Shown: piece after piece, positions 25,373 through 34,771 of the stretch
Layout: every line of letters starts with the position of its first letter
Numbering within the stretch: the stretch's first letter is position 1
NCBI GenBank assembly: GCA_902363145.1
Contig: CABIZB010000008.1
Span: forward strand, 23,546-87,545
Length of the DNA stretch: 64,000 nucleotides
Origin: Oscillospiraceae bacterium
GTDB lineage: Bacteria > Bacillota > Clostridia > Oscillospirales > Ruminococcaceae
Reading direction: 5' to 3'
The notes under the pieces: model-generated
What the model saw: only the letters and a program-made list of their open reading frames with translations
The model's database searches: none
What the model was told of the DNA's origin: nothing
Position numbers and translations under genes: made by a program

Positions 25373-25690
25373 TCATTTCCCCCGTTCTTTTGAACCTATT
25401 TTTTCAATACTCTCGATGATTTTTTCAAGAACTTCTCGATTTTCATCTTTGCCCGAAATTCTCATAATATCAAGTGCAAAGTTCATTCCCTGAACAAAGC
25501 CAAGATTCTGAGCAGAGTAAGCATATTCATTTATCTGAGCTGTTAATTCATTTGCGGTTTCATCAATACACTTACCGTTTCTGAAAAATTCTTTCTTCCA
25601 CATATTGTTGTTGTTACTCTCATAGTCCTCTTGATAGTCACACAAAATCTGCTGTAATTTTTTTAAAATGTCTGTGTTTTTATGCCCCAT
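25373..25690 (-). CDS. Hypothetical helical protein (105 aa)
   Basis: Soluble and helical (ILKKLQQILCDYQEDYE, NELTAQINEYAYSAQNLGF, VLEKIIESIEKIGSK). GGAGG lies upstream of the ATG. Its stop lies three bases from the parA start, so translation is coupled. Unknown family. Confidence 0.5.
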   Translation of the reverse strand: MGHKNTDILKKLQQILCDYQEDYESNNNNMWKKEFFRNGKCIDETANELTAQINEYAYSAQNLGFVQGMNFALDIMRISGKDENREVLEKIIESIEKIGSKERGK

Positions 25691-25723
25691 TTTAAATCCT
25701 CCCTATATATGATTAAAATTTTT

Positions 25724-26074
25724 TTATTTCTGCTTATTCACCTCACTTTTGAATAAGTCTGCCAAACACTCCGGCGATAAATTTGCGGCTTCGGCAAGTG
25801 TTCTGATTAGAGAAATCAAGTCAAGTATCTTATCAAAATATAGTGCCTGAGCCTTTTCAGAACAGTTATCGGTAAGCACATAAAAATTAGCAGAATTGAT
25901 TTTTACAATGTCTGCATCAATCAGACATTTGTAAATCGCACTCATCTGCCGTCCTGCATTATAATCTTTTGACCTGAGACAGTCACCGGCTTTCTTTTCT
26001 CCTGACGTGATAGAAAAAATAATTTCATTCAGAACCTGTTCTTTTATTCCTATTTTAGTATTCAAGATATTCAC
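25724..26074 (-). CDS. Probable winged-helix regulator heading the par operon
   Basis: 116 aa. The N-terminal 60 residues follow a GntR-like winged-helix rhythm (VLNEIIFSITSGEKKAGDCL, YKCLIDADIVKINSANFYVL). The rest is helical. It is the first gene after the promoter/operator at 26229-26277, where two ATGTACAT palindromes could be its autoregulatory sites. The assignment is tentative. Confidence 0.4.
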   Translation of the reverse strand: MNILNTKIGIKEQVLNEIIFSITSGEKKAGDCLRSKDYNAGRQMSAIYKCLIDADIVKINSANFYVLTDNCSEKAQALYFDKILDLISLIRTLAEAANLSPECLADLFKSEVNKQK

Positions 26075-26228
26075 CTTTCTGCTTTTGAGGACGGGGAAGT
26101 ATAAAGCGAATACTTCTTAAATTGCTTGACTTTTTTAATATCAAGTACTGCCCCTTTTACGTTCTGTCTTTAAAAGTTGTAGCTGAAATTTACCGCTCCT
26201 CTCGGATTTAATTATACCCCCTCTCCCT

Positions 26229-26277
26229 ATGTACATATTATAGCATAAGCCTAATAAAATAGCAATAGTATGTACAT
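26229..26277 (-). promoter_or_regulatory. Par operon promoter with twin ATGTACAT operators
   Basis: Minus strand: TTGCTA (26260-26265), 17-bp spacer, TATAAT (26237-26242). Identical palindromes ATGTACAT at 26229-26236 and 26270-26277 bracket the promoter, 41 bp apart (about four helical turns). The rest of 26075-26304 holds no gene; it is a 155-nt leader. Confidence 0.7.
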
Positions 26278-26304
26278 ATATTTTTAATATTTAACTAAAT
26301 ACAC

Positions 26305-27660
26305 TTACTCAAGTTCGCCCTTGGATTTTTTGCGTTCATCTCGTTCAAGTTCAAAATATCTTTCAATTTTTTCCTTGGCAGTTTCCAATGAGTTAAGTGA
26401 TTTTTTTATGTCATGATAGTTCTCAAGCAATGCTTCTCTCTGAGTTTCTTCTTCCGTAATTTTCATTTCGAGAACAGCTCTGTTGGGGAGGGTAGTACCT
26501 GTATATTTTTCCCTCAGCCATTCCTTGGAGGAATTAAAGATTGAAAGATCTTTACTGTGTTCACGCATGAATTTTTCTTTTGAAGATGATTTCAGAAATT
26601 CATCGTGAACCGCTTTCATTTCCCAATAGGTATTTAGCATTTTCAGAAGTTCTCTTTGTTCAATGATTGATGATTCATAATCATTCAGTTTTTGAACAAC
26701 ATCAAATCTTTGGTCATACATATCCGATATTTTTTCATCAAGCTGCTCGACAGAACCAACTCCGTAATCGGACAGAAAATTCAGTAACCGTGAAGCTTCC
26801 TGCATATTTTTTAAAGCTGCCCACCTGTTCAGACCTACAGCTTTATCGTCATTTATCTGATAAAATCCAGTATCTTTTGAGATGCTTGCAGTACGTTTTT
26901 TTACCTGTCGGTCAATACGTTTTTTTATCTGTTCAGGGTCGTAATACCAACCTAAACTTTTACGGCTGCACCTTGTAAAGCGTTCCTGTTCCTCAGCTCT
27001 GAATGACAATGAATGTCCTCTGATTTTGTATTCATAATTCATTTCGTTCTGCATTCTGTTCAGAAAATCATCAAAGCTGTCGGAAGTCATAACGCAACTG
27101 TCAATAGCATTTTTCAGCTTGCTCTTATATGAATTTTTCTTCATATCCTGAAGCCATTCATAGTAGCATTTTCCATAACCCTTTTCAGGCATTTCAATGA
27201 CGGATAATTTATTCTCTATGCAAATATCGTCACTTATTTTTCTTAACTGTTTCCATGCCGGATTATTCTTTCTGTCATGCTCCGTTCCAAAAGATAAGCC
27301 GTTCTCGAAATTCACTCCGCATATTATCAAATGGTTATGGATATGCCCACGATCTACATGAGTAGAGATAACATATTCATACTTTCCTTTCAATAATTCG
27401 TCCGCAGTTTGTATTCCGATTCTATGCGCCTGTTCGGGTGTAACCTCGTCAGGCTTAAATGATTGTATGCAGTGATAAGCAAGATTCTTTCCGGAATAAT
27501 GATGTTTGTTTCTTGTCTTTTCAAACTCTAAAAAAGCAGTCTGCTCAGAGCAAGCAAAAGATGAAACAAGAATTTTTTCATCTGTCTTTTCGGGATTTGT
27601 AATATAAGCAATTGCTTTTTCAACCGTGCTTTTTATCGGGTGAATTTTCGTGTACGCCAT
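26305..27660 (-). CDS. MobA/MOBP-type relaxase of the resident element
   Basis: 451 aa. The relaxase domain fills the first 250 residues: YTKIHPIKSTVEKAIAY with candidate catalytic Tyr19, and the metal motif HVDRGHIHNH (His106, 108, 110). The C-terminal half is a coiled coil (LNDYESSIIEQRELLKML). The family nicks oriT and pilots the strand through a secretion channel. MobC precedes it by 4 bp and a structured oriT lies upstream. Homologous to the relaxase at 35898 in spacing and motifs, though of much lower GC. Confidence 0.9.
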   Translation of the reverse strand: MAYTKIHPIKSTVEKAIAYITNPEKTDEKILVSSFACSEQTAFLEFEKTRNKHHYSGKNLAYHCIQSFKPDEVTPEQAHRIGIQTADELLKGKYEYVISTHVDRGHIHNHLIICGVNFENGLSFGTEHDRKNNPAWKQLRKISDDICIENKLSVIEMPEKGYGKCYYEWLQDMKKNSYKSKLKNAIDSCVMTSDSFDDFLNRMQNEMNYEYKIRGHSLSFRAEEQERFTRCSRKSLGWYYDPEQIKKRIDRQVKKRTASISKDTGFYQINDDKAVGLNRWAALKNMQEASRLLNFLSDYGVGSVEQLDEKISDMYDQRFDVVQKLNDYESSIIEQRELLKMLNTYWEMKAVHDEFLKSSSKEKFMREHSKDLSIFNSSKEWLREKYTGTTLPNRAVLEMKITEEETQREALLENYHDIKKSLNSLETAKEKIERYFELERDERKKSKGELE

Positions 27661-27664
27661 GCGT

Positions 27665-28045
27665 TTACTCCTCCGTCACGTTCATGAAAAGCTTCATGAT
27701 TTCAACTTGCTGTTTCATCATAGCTTCAACTTTTTCCTGTAGATCAAGCAGGTCTGCTTCGTAAAAATCGCTTGTTGAATTGATACGCTTGGCAATCTGA
27801 TTTATGTTCTTGGCAGCATTACTCATAAGGTAATTGTTCTTTCGGATCTCGTTTTCCAAATCCGAATAATCATACCTTATACACTGTCCGTCAATCGCCA
27901 TTTTCCGCAAATACGCTTCACGGTTTTTAATATGGAGCAAGTTCATTCGTGCCTGAATAAATTTCAGTTCTTCATCATCTACTCTGAAAAATATTCTTTT
28001 CTTTCGGGTTCTCTGACTTTCCTTTTTATCATTTTTTTCGCTCAT
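27665..28045 (-). CDS. MobC-like relaxosome accessory protein
   Basis: 126 aa from ATG 28045 (AGGAAAGG upstream); a longer frame would run through oriT. It has a ribbon-helix-helix-like start (KRIFFRVDDEELKFIQARMN), REAYLRKMAIDGQ, and the MobC hallmark NAAKNINQIAKRINST. It binds oriT to help the relaxase. It is codirectional with and 4 bp ahead of the relaxase. Confidence 0.85.
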   Translation of the reverse strand: MSEKNDKKESQRTRKKRIFFRVDDEELKFIQARMNLLHIKNREAYLRKMAIDGQCIRYDYSDLENEIRKNNYLMSNAAKNINQIAKRINSTSDFYEADLLDLQEKVEAMMKQQVEIMKLFMNVTEE

Positions 28046-28076
28046 TATTTTTTCCTTTCCTGTCATCTCAGAGGGC

Positions 28077-28148
28077 TTGGGAAACCTCCCAAAAATATTT
28101 TCGATTTTATCGAAAATCGGCGAGTGGACACCCACTTGCGTTGCTTGC
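28077..28148. other. Candidate oriT of the resident element
   Basis: Three nested inverted repeats upstream of mobC: TTGGG/CCCAA (28077-28092), ATTTTCGAT/ATCGAAAAT (28097-28117, perfect 9-bp arms) and AGTGG/CCACT (28123-28136), then GCTTGCTATT. The order and flanks match the candidate oriTs at 35487 and 42728. The following 28149-28338 is a C-rich stretch with no gene that I can see. Confidence 0.7.
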
Positions 28149-28338
28149 TATTTTAGAAACCAACTTCGTCCCCCTCTTGCAATGCTATAGCTTTACCCCA
28201 CTGTATGCACCCCCATACTTTTCCCCCCACACGCCCAATATAGGCAGGGGACGAATCCCTATATATATTATAGTGAAAAATGATGGTGTTTGTAAATAGG
28301 AAACATTTTGTTAAAACAAAAAAATATATTTTGAAGTA

Positions 28339-28432
28339 TTTACATAACATTTGCTTTAAGGTATAATGAATATAGAAAGATCTTCCATACTTTTTGCGGT
28401 TTGAACCGTAAATTTATTTTTGGAGGTCTTTC
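28339..28432 (+). promoter_or_regulatory. Promoter and structured leader of the sigma-like gene
   Basis: TTTACA (28339-28344), 17 bp, TATAAT (28362-28367). The leader can fold GAAAGA (28375-28380) with TCTTTC (28427-28432) and CTTCC (28382-28386) with the ribosome site GGAGG (28422-28426), enclosing a small hairpin, so translation may be controlled. Confidence 0.6.
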
Positions 28433-28435
28433 GCT

Positions 28436-28837
28436 ATGAGCAAAAGCAAAAAAGAATTCCGTCTTGAAGATGGTACTCCCGTAACGAGTACCGAAACAGT
28501 TTACAAAGCGTATGCGAGTAAACGAAATAAGGAACGTTATCTCAAACGCAGGCAGGCTGAATATGAAAAAATATCGCTTGACGATAATGGCGCATATGAT
28601 ATAGCTGCTGAGGATAACACAGAGGAGACGGTCGAGAAAGAACATGAAATTGCAATGCTCCGTCATGCTATCAAAACTCTGACCGTAAGGGAACAGGGTT
28701 TGATAATGGATTACTTTTTCAATGATTACTCCCTGAGAACCTTGGCAATCAAATACGGAGTAAGCCACACTAAAATCCATTCTGAAATTGATTTCGCTTT
28801 ATCCAAATTAAAGGACTACATAGTCAACAATGGATAA
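28436..28837 (+). CDS. Sigma-70-like transfer regulator (Orf7 type) of the resident element
   Basis: 133 aa. The C-terminal region 4 helix-turn-helix (LTVREQGLIMDYFFNDYSLRT, YGVSHTKIHSEIDFALSKL) resembles the Orf7/TetR-independent sigma-like proteins of Tn916/Tn1549-type elements. The N-terminal half is charged and lacks a clear region 2. It stands alone between oriT and the recombination genes. Probably regulates transfer or excision; inferred. Confidence 0.7.
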   Translation: MSKSKKEFRLEDGTPVTSTETVYKAYASKRNKERYLKRRQAEYEKISLDDNGAYDIAAEDNTEETVEKEHEIAMLRHAIKTLTVREQGLIMDYFFNDYSLRTLAIKYGVSHTKIHSEIDFALSKLKDYIVNNG

Positions 28838-29308
28838 AGCGTAAAATTATGCACTATACCAAATCTTTATTAACTTTCTGTTAAATAGGCATAATTTCAA
28901 TTACAGTCGCTTGAAAATTTCACTATTTATTATAGAGGAGAGAAAATTTATCCTCTTTAATACATACAGTATCTTGAAAATTTAATATCGAACATTTACA
29001 GAGTACATAAAATCATTTCGGTGTCCGCCAAGATCTCCTGTTCCGTTGGGAAACGCAACAAACCATGATGAACCATTACGGTGAAATTAAGGAATGAGCG
29101 ACAGCCACGCTTTGCTTACGATTCACGTCAATGAATCGGAACGGCAGCCGAAAGATTTGTATAATGATACTTCCGCATTGAACGCCTCACCGCATTGTGC
29201 GGCTCACCCACAAGCATGGGAAGAAGCATTGCATTTGCATTGACTTATGATAGCAGCATGACGAGCTGTTTCTCTGTATTGTTCAAATCTTACGTTAGGA
29301 GTTTGGTT
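28838..29308 (+). other. Gene-free stretch with conserved motif before the TnpW-like gene
   Basis: No convincing gene. It holds several short stems, including GCCTCACCGCATTGTGCGG. The 17-mer at 29158-29174 (GTATAATGATACTTCC core) matches, 15 of 17, the minus strand of 31943-31959, the equivalent spot before tnpW in the GC-rich ICE. Position and conservation suggest a structured RNA or regulatory site of the recombination module. Confidence 0.45.
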
Positions 29309-29473
29309 ATGAAAGAAAACAATAACAATGAATGTGTCAGCAGTAAGTATGAGATTGATGACAGTACATTTTATGTTAAGTCAATCTTTTCCTCCGACAA
29401 ACCAAAAGAAGTTGCAGAGAAGATAGAAAAGCTTATTAAAGCGGAAATTGATACTATTGCAATAAAAATTTAA
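29309..29473 (+). CDS. TnpW-like small protein of the resident element
   Basis: 54 aa, start 29309 behind TTAGGAG. YEIDDSTFYVKSIFSSDKPK followed by EVAEKIEKLIKAEI has the strand-strand-helix pattern of TnpW proteins encoded just ahead of large serine recombinases (compare 31585-31752). The role in the family is unknown, possibly control of recombination. The truncated recombinase follows 88 bp later. Confidence 0.6.
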   Translation: MKENNNNECVSSKYEIDDSTFYVKSIFSSDKPKEVAEKIEKLIKAEIDTIAIKI

Positions 29474-29561
29474 CTTTTGTCCGCAGCCAACAAAAGAAAG
29501 TATATGTTATAATTTGTTTGTACAATTTTCTTTTGTTTGACTGCATAGGAGGAATTTTATC

Positions 29562-29744
29562 ATGTATCAGTCAAACAACCATTCGACTTACGCAGCACTG
29601 TACACTCGCTTCTCTCGTGATGAACCCGATGGTGAAAGCAACAGCATTGCAAATCAAAAGAAATTGTTGCTGAACTATGCACACAGCAGAGGGATAGTCA
29701 ATACAAAATTTTTTGTTGATGACGGTTTCACCGGAACGAATTTT
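29562..29744 (+). pseudogene. Resident large serine recombinase, cut after about 61 codons
   Basis: Starts normally (GGAGG upstream) with the resolvase N-terminus: ALYTRFSRDE with catalytic Ser18, GESNSIANQK, then FFVDDGFTGTNF. Homology ends at Phe61 (29742-29744) and the frame stops four codons later in foreign DNA. Intact relatives in this window have 539-558 aa. The remainder must lie beyond the inserted ICE, outside the window. Consequence: the resident element can no longer move with this recombinase unless the ICE excises precisely. Confidence 0.85.
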
Positions 29745-29794
29745 GTTGAGGTAAGATAACGATACCTTTTTTGCAGAGGGTGTTATCTTACCTC
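29745..29794. other. Left boundary of the GC-rich ICE with terminal hairpin
   Basis: The junction is within a few bases of 29745. Immediately inside is a 13-bp perfect inverted repeat GAGGTAAGATAAC/GTTATCTTACCTC (29748-29760, 29782-29794) followed by TTTTT. It may serve as the attachment-site arm and as a terminator isolating the ICE from resident transcription. Confidence 0.65.
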
Positions 29795-29807
29795 TTTTTG
29801 ATGTATG

Positions 29808-31529
<1,722 letters not shown>

Positions 31530-31584
31530 CTATATTATACCACATACCGCTGCCTGTGTCATGTATAAAATGTGAAGAAACGCC

Positions 31585-31752
31585 CTATTTCCGGGCGTTT
31601 GCGGGGTTCAGCTCCATGTCCTTGCGAATGAGCTTCTTTATCTTTTTATCCAGTGTGTCCGTTGCGCGTTCACTTGCGGACGAACATACAAGGTAAGTAA
31701 CTTTTCCGATTTTATGCTCCGTTGTGGTAACGGGCGTCTGGTTTTGCGTCAA
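31585..31752 (-). CDS. TnpW-like small protein of the ICE
   Basis: 55 aa from TTG 31752 (GGGGG 8 bases upstream). TTTEHKIGKVTYLVCSSASE then RATDTLDKKIKKLIRKDME is the typical TnpW sequence. It precedes the recombinase by 100 bp on the same strand. Function unknown beyond its constant association with serine recombinases. Confidence 0.75.
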   Translation of the reverse strand: MTQNQTPVTTTEHKIGKVTYLVCSSASERATDTLDKKIKKLIRKDMELNPANARK

Positions 31753-31812
31753 AGAAAATCCCCCTTTCTTTCGCAAACATATAATACAGTCTATGAATAG
31801 CAGCAAGTCCAC

Positions 31813-32226
31813 TATTCAAGAAAACAAAGGCTTTAATCGGACGGTTATTAGCATAACCTCATGGGAATTTCACCCCGGCATGGTTCTCATGCAGCCCTAC
31901 CCATTGCCTGCGACGCTCTTAACGCTCGGACTGTGGCTGTAAGGAAGTATCATTGTATATTTTGCGTGTCGTCGCCCGCAAGCCGCTACACTTGCTTTCC
32001 GGCGCGGTGTTGGTCGCTCGGCTGTCCGGGCGGGGATAACCTCACCCGGATAGCGTCATGGCGCACCCACCGTATGGCTCGGCGCAAAAGGAACGTATCC
32101 GATTTGCCCTATGCTGCGCCGCCGTTATCTTGCGCCGCTTTCTTTGTCAAGGTTCAGAATGGCTTTGCTGCCGCGTCAGCAGCGGAACGGAAAAGGGGGA
32201 GAGAGAAAGCGTCCCGCCGCTGCGGT
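31813..32226 (-). other. Gene-free GC-rich stretch before tnpW
   Basis: Open frames exist on the plus strand but run against all genes and look like composition artefacts. It contains the 17-bp motif (31943-31959, minus strand) shared with 29158-29174 upstream of the resident TnpW-like gene. Confidence 0.4.
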
Positions 32227-32487
32227 TTATTCCTCTGCCTTAAAGGTGAGGACAGCCATCATCAGTTTTGCTTGCAGCCGTTCCCGAATGTCGTGGTCTA
32301 CGCCAAAATAGACGTTCCCGCGCTCGTCGTACAGCTTCCGCATGGAGAGGCGGGCTATGTAGCCGCTGAAATGCTGCAAGACAATCTTCATAGCGTCCGG
32401 GTCGCCCTTTGTCGCTGCCAAAATGACAGGATAGGGAACAAGGGCTTTTTCCGGGTAGCCGGGTTCGTTACCATTCGTCCCATTCAT
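32227..32487 (-). CDS. Helix-turn-helix protein, Tn916 Orf8 type
   Basis: 86 aa; ATG 32487 has GGAGG 9 bases upstream. VPYPVILAATKGDPDAMKIVLQHFSGYIARLSMR is the conserved start of the small HTH proteins that follow Orf7-like sigma factors in Tn916-family elements. It overlaps the sigma gene by 20 bp. Paralogues are at 37308 and 60118. Likely a regulator of transfer genes. Confidence 0.8.
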   Translation of the reverse strand: MNGTNGNEPGYPEKALVPYPVILAATKGDPDAMKIVLQHFSGYIARLSMRKLYDERGNVYFGVDHDIRERLQAKLMMAVLTFKAEE

Positions 32488-32899
32488 CAGCATTTTCCTC
32501 CAGATATTTTTTTAGCAGCTCAAAAGAGCTTGTCCGCCTGTACTGTATCGTGCTTCTCGACGTATCGAACAGCTCCGCAATCTCGGTGTCGTTCATTCCC
32601 TCGAAATAGTACAGGAGTACGGCTTTGCGCTTTTCTTCCGGCAAAGTACGGATTGCTTCAAGAAGCAGCTTCGGCGTGATTTTCTTCCCGGCTCTTTCAA
32701 AGGCGATTTCCCCTTTGAAATATTCATCAAAGGTATGAAGCTGCCGCGCTTCTTCTAAGGTCAAGTCGGAAAAGGTAATCTCCCTTGCCTTATGCCTGTG
32801 CAGCTCTTTGTGAGCGTCACACGCTTCATTGTGCAGTACCGTATTACAAAACTTCTGGAAAGCGCACTGTTTTATAAACTCCCTGCGATTAGGTTCCAC
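32468..32899 (-). CDS. Sigma-70-like transfer regulator, Orf7 type, of the ICE
   Basis: 143 aa from GTG 32899 (AAGGGGGTG upstream). N-terminal REFIKQCAFQKFCNTVLHNEA, then region 4: IRTLPEEKRKAVLLYYFEGM, DTEIAELFDTSRSTIQYRR. It pairs with the Orf8-like gene downstream. Known relatives act as sigma-like activators of excision or transfer; target promoters not identified. Confidence 0.8.
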   Translation of the reverse strand: MEPNRREFIKQCAFQKFCNTVLHNEACDAHKELHRHKAREITFSDLTLEEARQLHTFDEYFKGEIAFERAGKKITPKLLLEAIRTLPEEKRKAVLLYYFEGMNDTEIAELFDTSRSTIQYRRTSSFELLKKYLEENADEWDEW

Positions 32900-33074
32900 A
32901 TTCTCACCCCCTTTCTCGTTGGAAAGTTGGTGGTGCTTCCCCCTTTTCGCGGGGCAATACTGCCTTTTGAAAAAAACGCCGAAGATTTTCGGATTTTTTT
33001 CAAAAAATTTTTTGAGCAGCAAAATACGCCTGTCCGAAAAGCCCGGACAGACGTATAGGTATTGTAAGCGGTAT

Positions 33075-33185
33075 TCAGATGATTAGACAGTTCATATTGA
33101 TAGACGTAGTTTTCCCCGGCGGTGGTCGGGCTTTTTTTGATGTGTCAATGACCGTCGGATTTTGTCGATATGGTATGTGCTTCAT
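33075..33185 (-). CDS. 36-aa small protein with its ribosome site held in a hairpin loop
   Basis: ATG 33185 to TGA 33075, beginning MKHIPYRQNPTVIDTSKKA. The untranslated leader forms GGCGGCTA (33202-33209) / TAGCCGCC (33186-33193), an 8-bp perfect stem whose 8-nt loop is exactly AAAAGGAGG minus its outer base; the stem ends at the ATG. Such presentation strongly implies a translated or regulated peptide. Family unknown to me; possibly a leader peptide for downstream sigma genes or a small transposon protein. Confidence 0.55.
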   Translation of the reverse strand: MKHIPYRQNPTVIDTSKKARPPPGKTTSINMNCLII

Positions 33186-33351
33186 GGCGGCTACCTCCTT
33201 TTAGCCGCCGCTTTTAACAGTGATACCGCGTCATTTCATTAGAAGATAAAAAGAAACGGCGGCTTTGGTTTTTCAAAGCTGCTGCGGAAATCAAAGAACG
33301 ACAAGCAACAGTTCTGATTTTGCTCCAATATGGTTATTGGGGGCACAAATT

Positions 33352-33404
33352 AAATCAAAAAAGAGCCGATAACAGCAGTATTTCAAACTGCATATTATCG
33401 GCTC
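33352..33404 (-). terminator. Terminator after the RlmN/Cfr-like gene
   Basis: 10-bp stem (33363-33372 with 33395-33404), with an additional inner stem. On the minus strand it is followed by TTTTTTGATTT. It begins 31 bp after the stop of the radical SAM gene. Confidence 0.85.
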
Positions 33405-33435
33405 TGCGTCTGTGCGTCTGGCTCTTTTAATTAAA

Positions 33436-34425
33436 TTATTTTTGTTGTTTTTTGGCTTTATTATATGTATTAGCTAACTGTCCACAAGCTGCTTTAATCT
33501 CTCTACCATGAGAAACTCTCATGGTAACTTCAAGTCCTGTTTGCTCTAATTGATGTTTGAACGCAACCATTTCTTGTTTTTGTGGTGCTCTAATTTTTGA
33601 ATTACTCGTCGGGTTGTATTGCAGCACGTTAATCATAACATTTTTGCCCTTAAACCATTTTGCAAGTTGCCTTATATCTGAGGAACGGTCATTTATACCT
33701 GGTAAAAGCAAATACGCAAATACCACTTTTCGATTATGCCTTTGTGAATAGGACAATGCTTGCTTAACAACATCTTCAATAGCGTACATGTGCATATGAG
33801 GAATGATGCAGTTTCTCGCAGCCTGTGTTGCTGCATGTAAAGATATTGTCAACTGAATTTTTAGATGTTCTTCGCGCAATTTTTTTAATTGATTAACTGG
33901 ACCAACTGTTGATACGGTAATGCCGTCGGTTGGAAAGTTAAGTCCATTTCTATCTCGAAGAATATGGATTGCTGCAATCAAGTTGTCGTAATTGAATAAA
34001 GGTTCTCCCATTCCCATAAAAACGATACGATTTACTTTTTGACGTATCAATATGACCTGTTGCACAATTTCAGATGGTGTTAGATTACGAACGAAACCAT
34101 TGCGTCCGGACTCACAAAAAATACAGCCAACAGAACAACCAACTTGCGTACTTACGCAAACAGTCCCACCATCTCGCCGTTTAATAAAAACCGTTTCGAT
34201 ATACCTGTTGTCTTTCAATTCATAAACATACTTTTCAGTATCGCTACTTTTATAGACTTTTTTTGTTGATATTGATAGATTTTTTTTGTGAAATGGCTGT
34301 TTATACAATTCCGCATATAAGGCTCTTGCTTTATCCTCTCCAATTACTTCCGACATTTCTTTGTAAGTAAATCCGTATGGGTCATTCAATATTTCCGTAA
34401 GTGTACTTTTAGGTAAGTGTTTCAT
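33436..34425 (-). CDS. RlmN/Cfr-family radical SAM 23S rRNA methyltransferase (candidate resistance gene)
   Basis: 329 aa. The radical SAM cluster motif is Cys97-x3-Cys101-x2-Cys104 (GCSVGCIFC). Cys90 (GGTVCVS) and Cys314 (IKAACGQL) match the two extra cysteines of the dual methyl-transfer mechanism. MGMGEPLFNYD and TISLHAATQAARN are family motifs. RlmN makes m2A2503 as housekeeping; Cfr makes m8A2503 and gives resistance to phenicols, lincosamides, oxazolidinones, pleuromutilins and streptogramins. This protein lacks the longer N-terminus of typical RlmN, is low-GC inside GC-rich DNA, and lies behind a tet(M)-like attenuator and KTR gene, so an acquired Cfr-like role is plausible. Which carbon is methylated cannot be read from sequence. 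Confidence 0.8.
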   Translation of the reverse strand: MKHLPKSTLTEILNDPYGFTYKEMSEVIGEDKARALYAELYKQPFHKKNLSISTKKVYKSSDTEKYVYELKDNRYIETVFIKRRDGGTVCVSTQVGCSVGCIFCESGRNGFVRNLTPSEIVQQVILIRQKVNRIVFMGMGEPLFNYDNLIAAIHILRDRNGLNFPTDGITVSTVGPVNQLKKLREEHLKIQLTISLHAATQAARNCIIPHMHMYAIEDVVKQALSYSQRHNRKVVFAYLLLPGINDRSSDIRQLAKWFKGKNVMINVLQYNPTSNSKIRAPQKQEMVAFKHQLEQTGLEVTMRVSHGREIKAACGQLANTYNKAKKQQK

Positions 34426-34611
34426 TTAATATCCTTCCTTTTGTTTTTCAGAGTTTTTGATTATGATTTCTAATTTTTCAACATCAATGATATGTGTTAA
34501 TTTACATTTAGGGCAGAAAAGAGGAAAATTTCTTAATACCGTATTATAAAATACTTGAACCCTCGTCTTTCCGTTACAAATTGGACATTTTATCCAATAT
34601 TTTTCAAGCAT
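34426..34611 (-). CDS. Cysteine-rich KTR-domain protein
   Basis: 61 aa from ATG 34611 (AAAGGAG upstream). YWIKCPICNGKTRVQV and FPLFCPKCKLTHIIDVEK give two CPxC knuckles and the KTR motif after the first. These proteins ride beside tet(M), erm and similar resistance genes on Tn916-like elements; function unknown. Its stop abuts the start of the radical SAM gene. Confidence 0.85.
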   Translation of the reverse strand: MLEKYWIKCPICNGKTRVQVFYNTVLRNFPLFCPKCKLTHIIDVEKLEIIIKNSEKQKEGY

Positions 34612-34771
34612 AATATTTCTCCTTTTGTGCAAAAAAATACAGGTCAATTCTCAACATGAGCATTGACCTGCATTTATACATATAACACTACAACAAAATT
34701 AAGGCATAGTTTTTATACTATGTCTATACATCGTTAGTTTTGTTGTATAGCATACGCAAAATAAGCATGAC

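Noticed and set aside
31861..32679. Plus-strand 272-codon open frame
   Set aside because: Runs antisense through the sigma/Orf8 genes and a gene-free stretch, with no ribosome site and a basic, low-complexity composition typical of GC-rich shadow frames.
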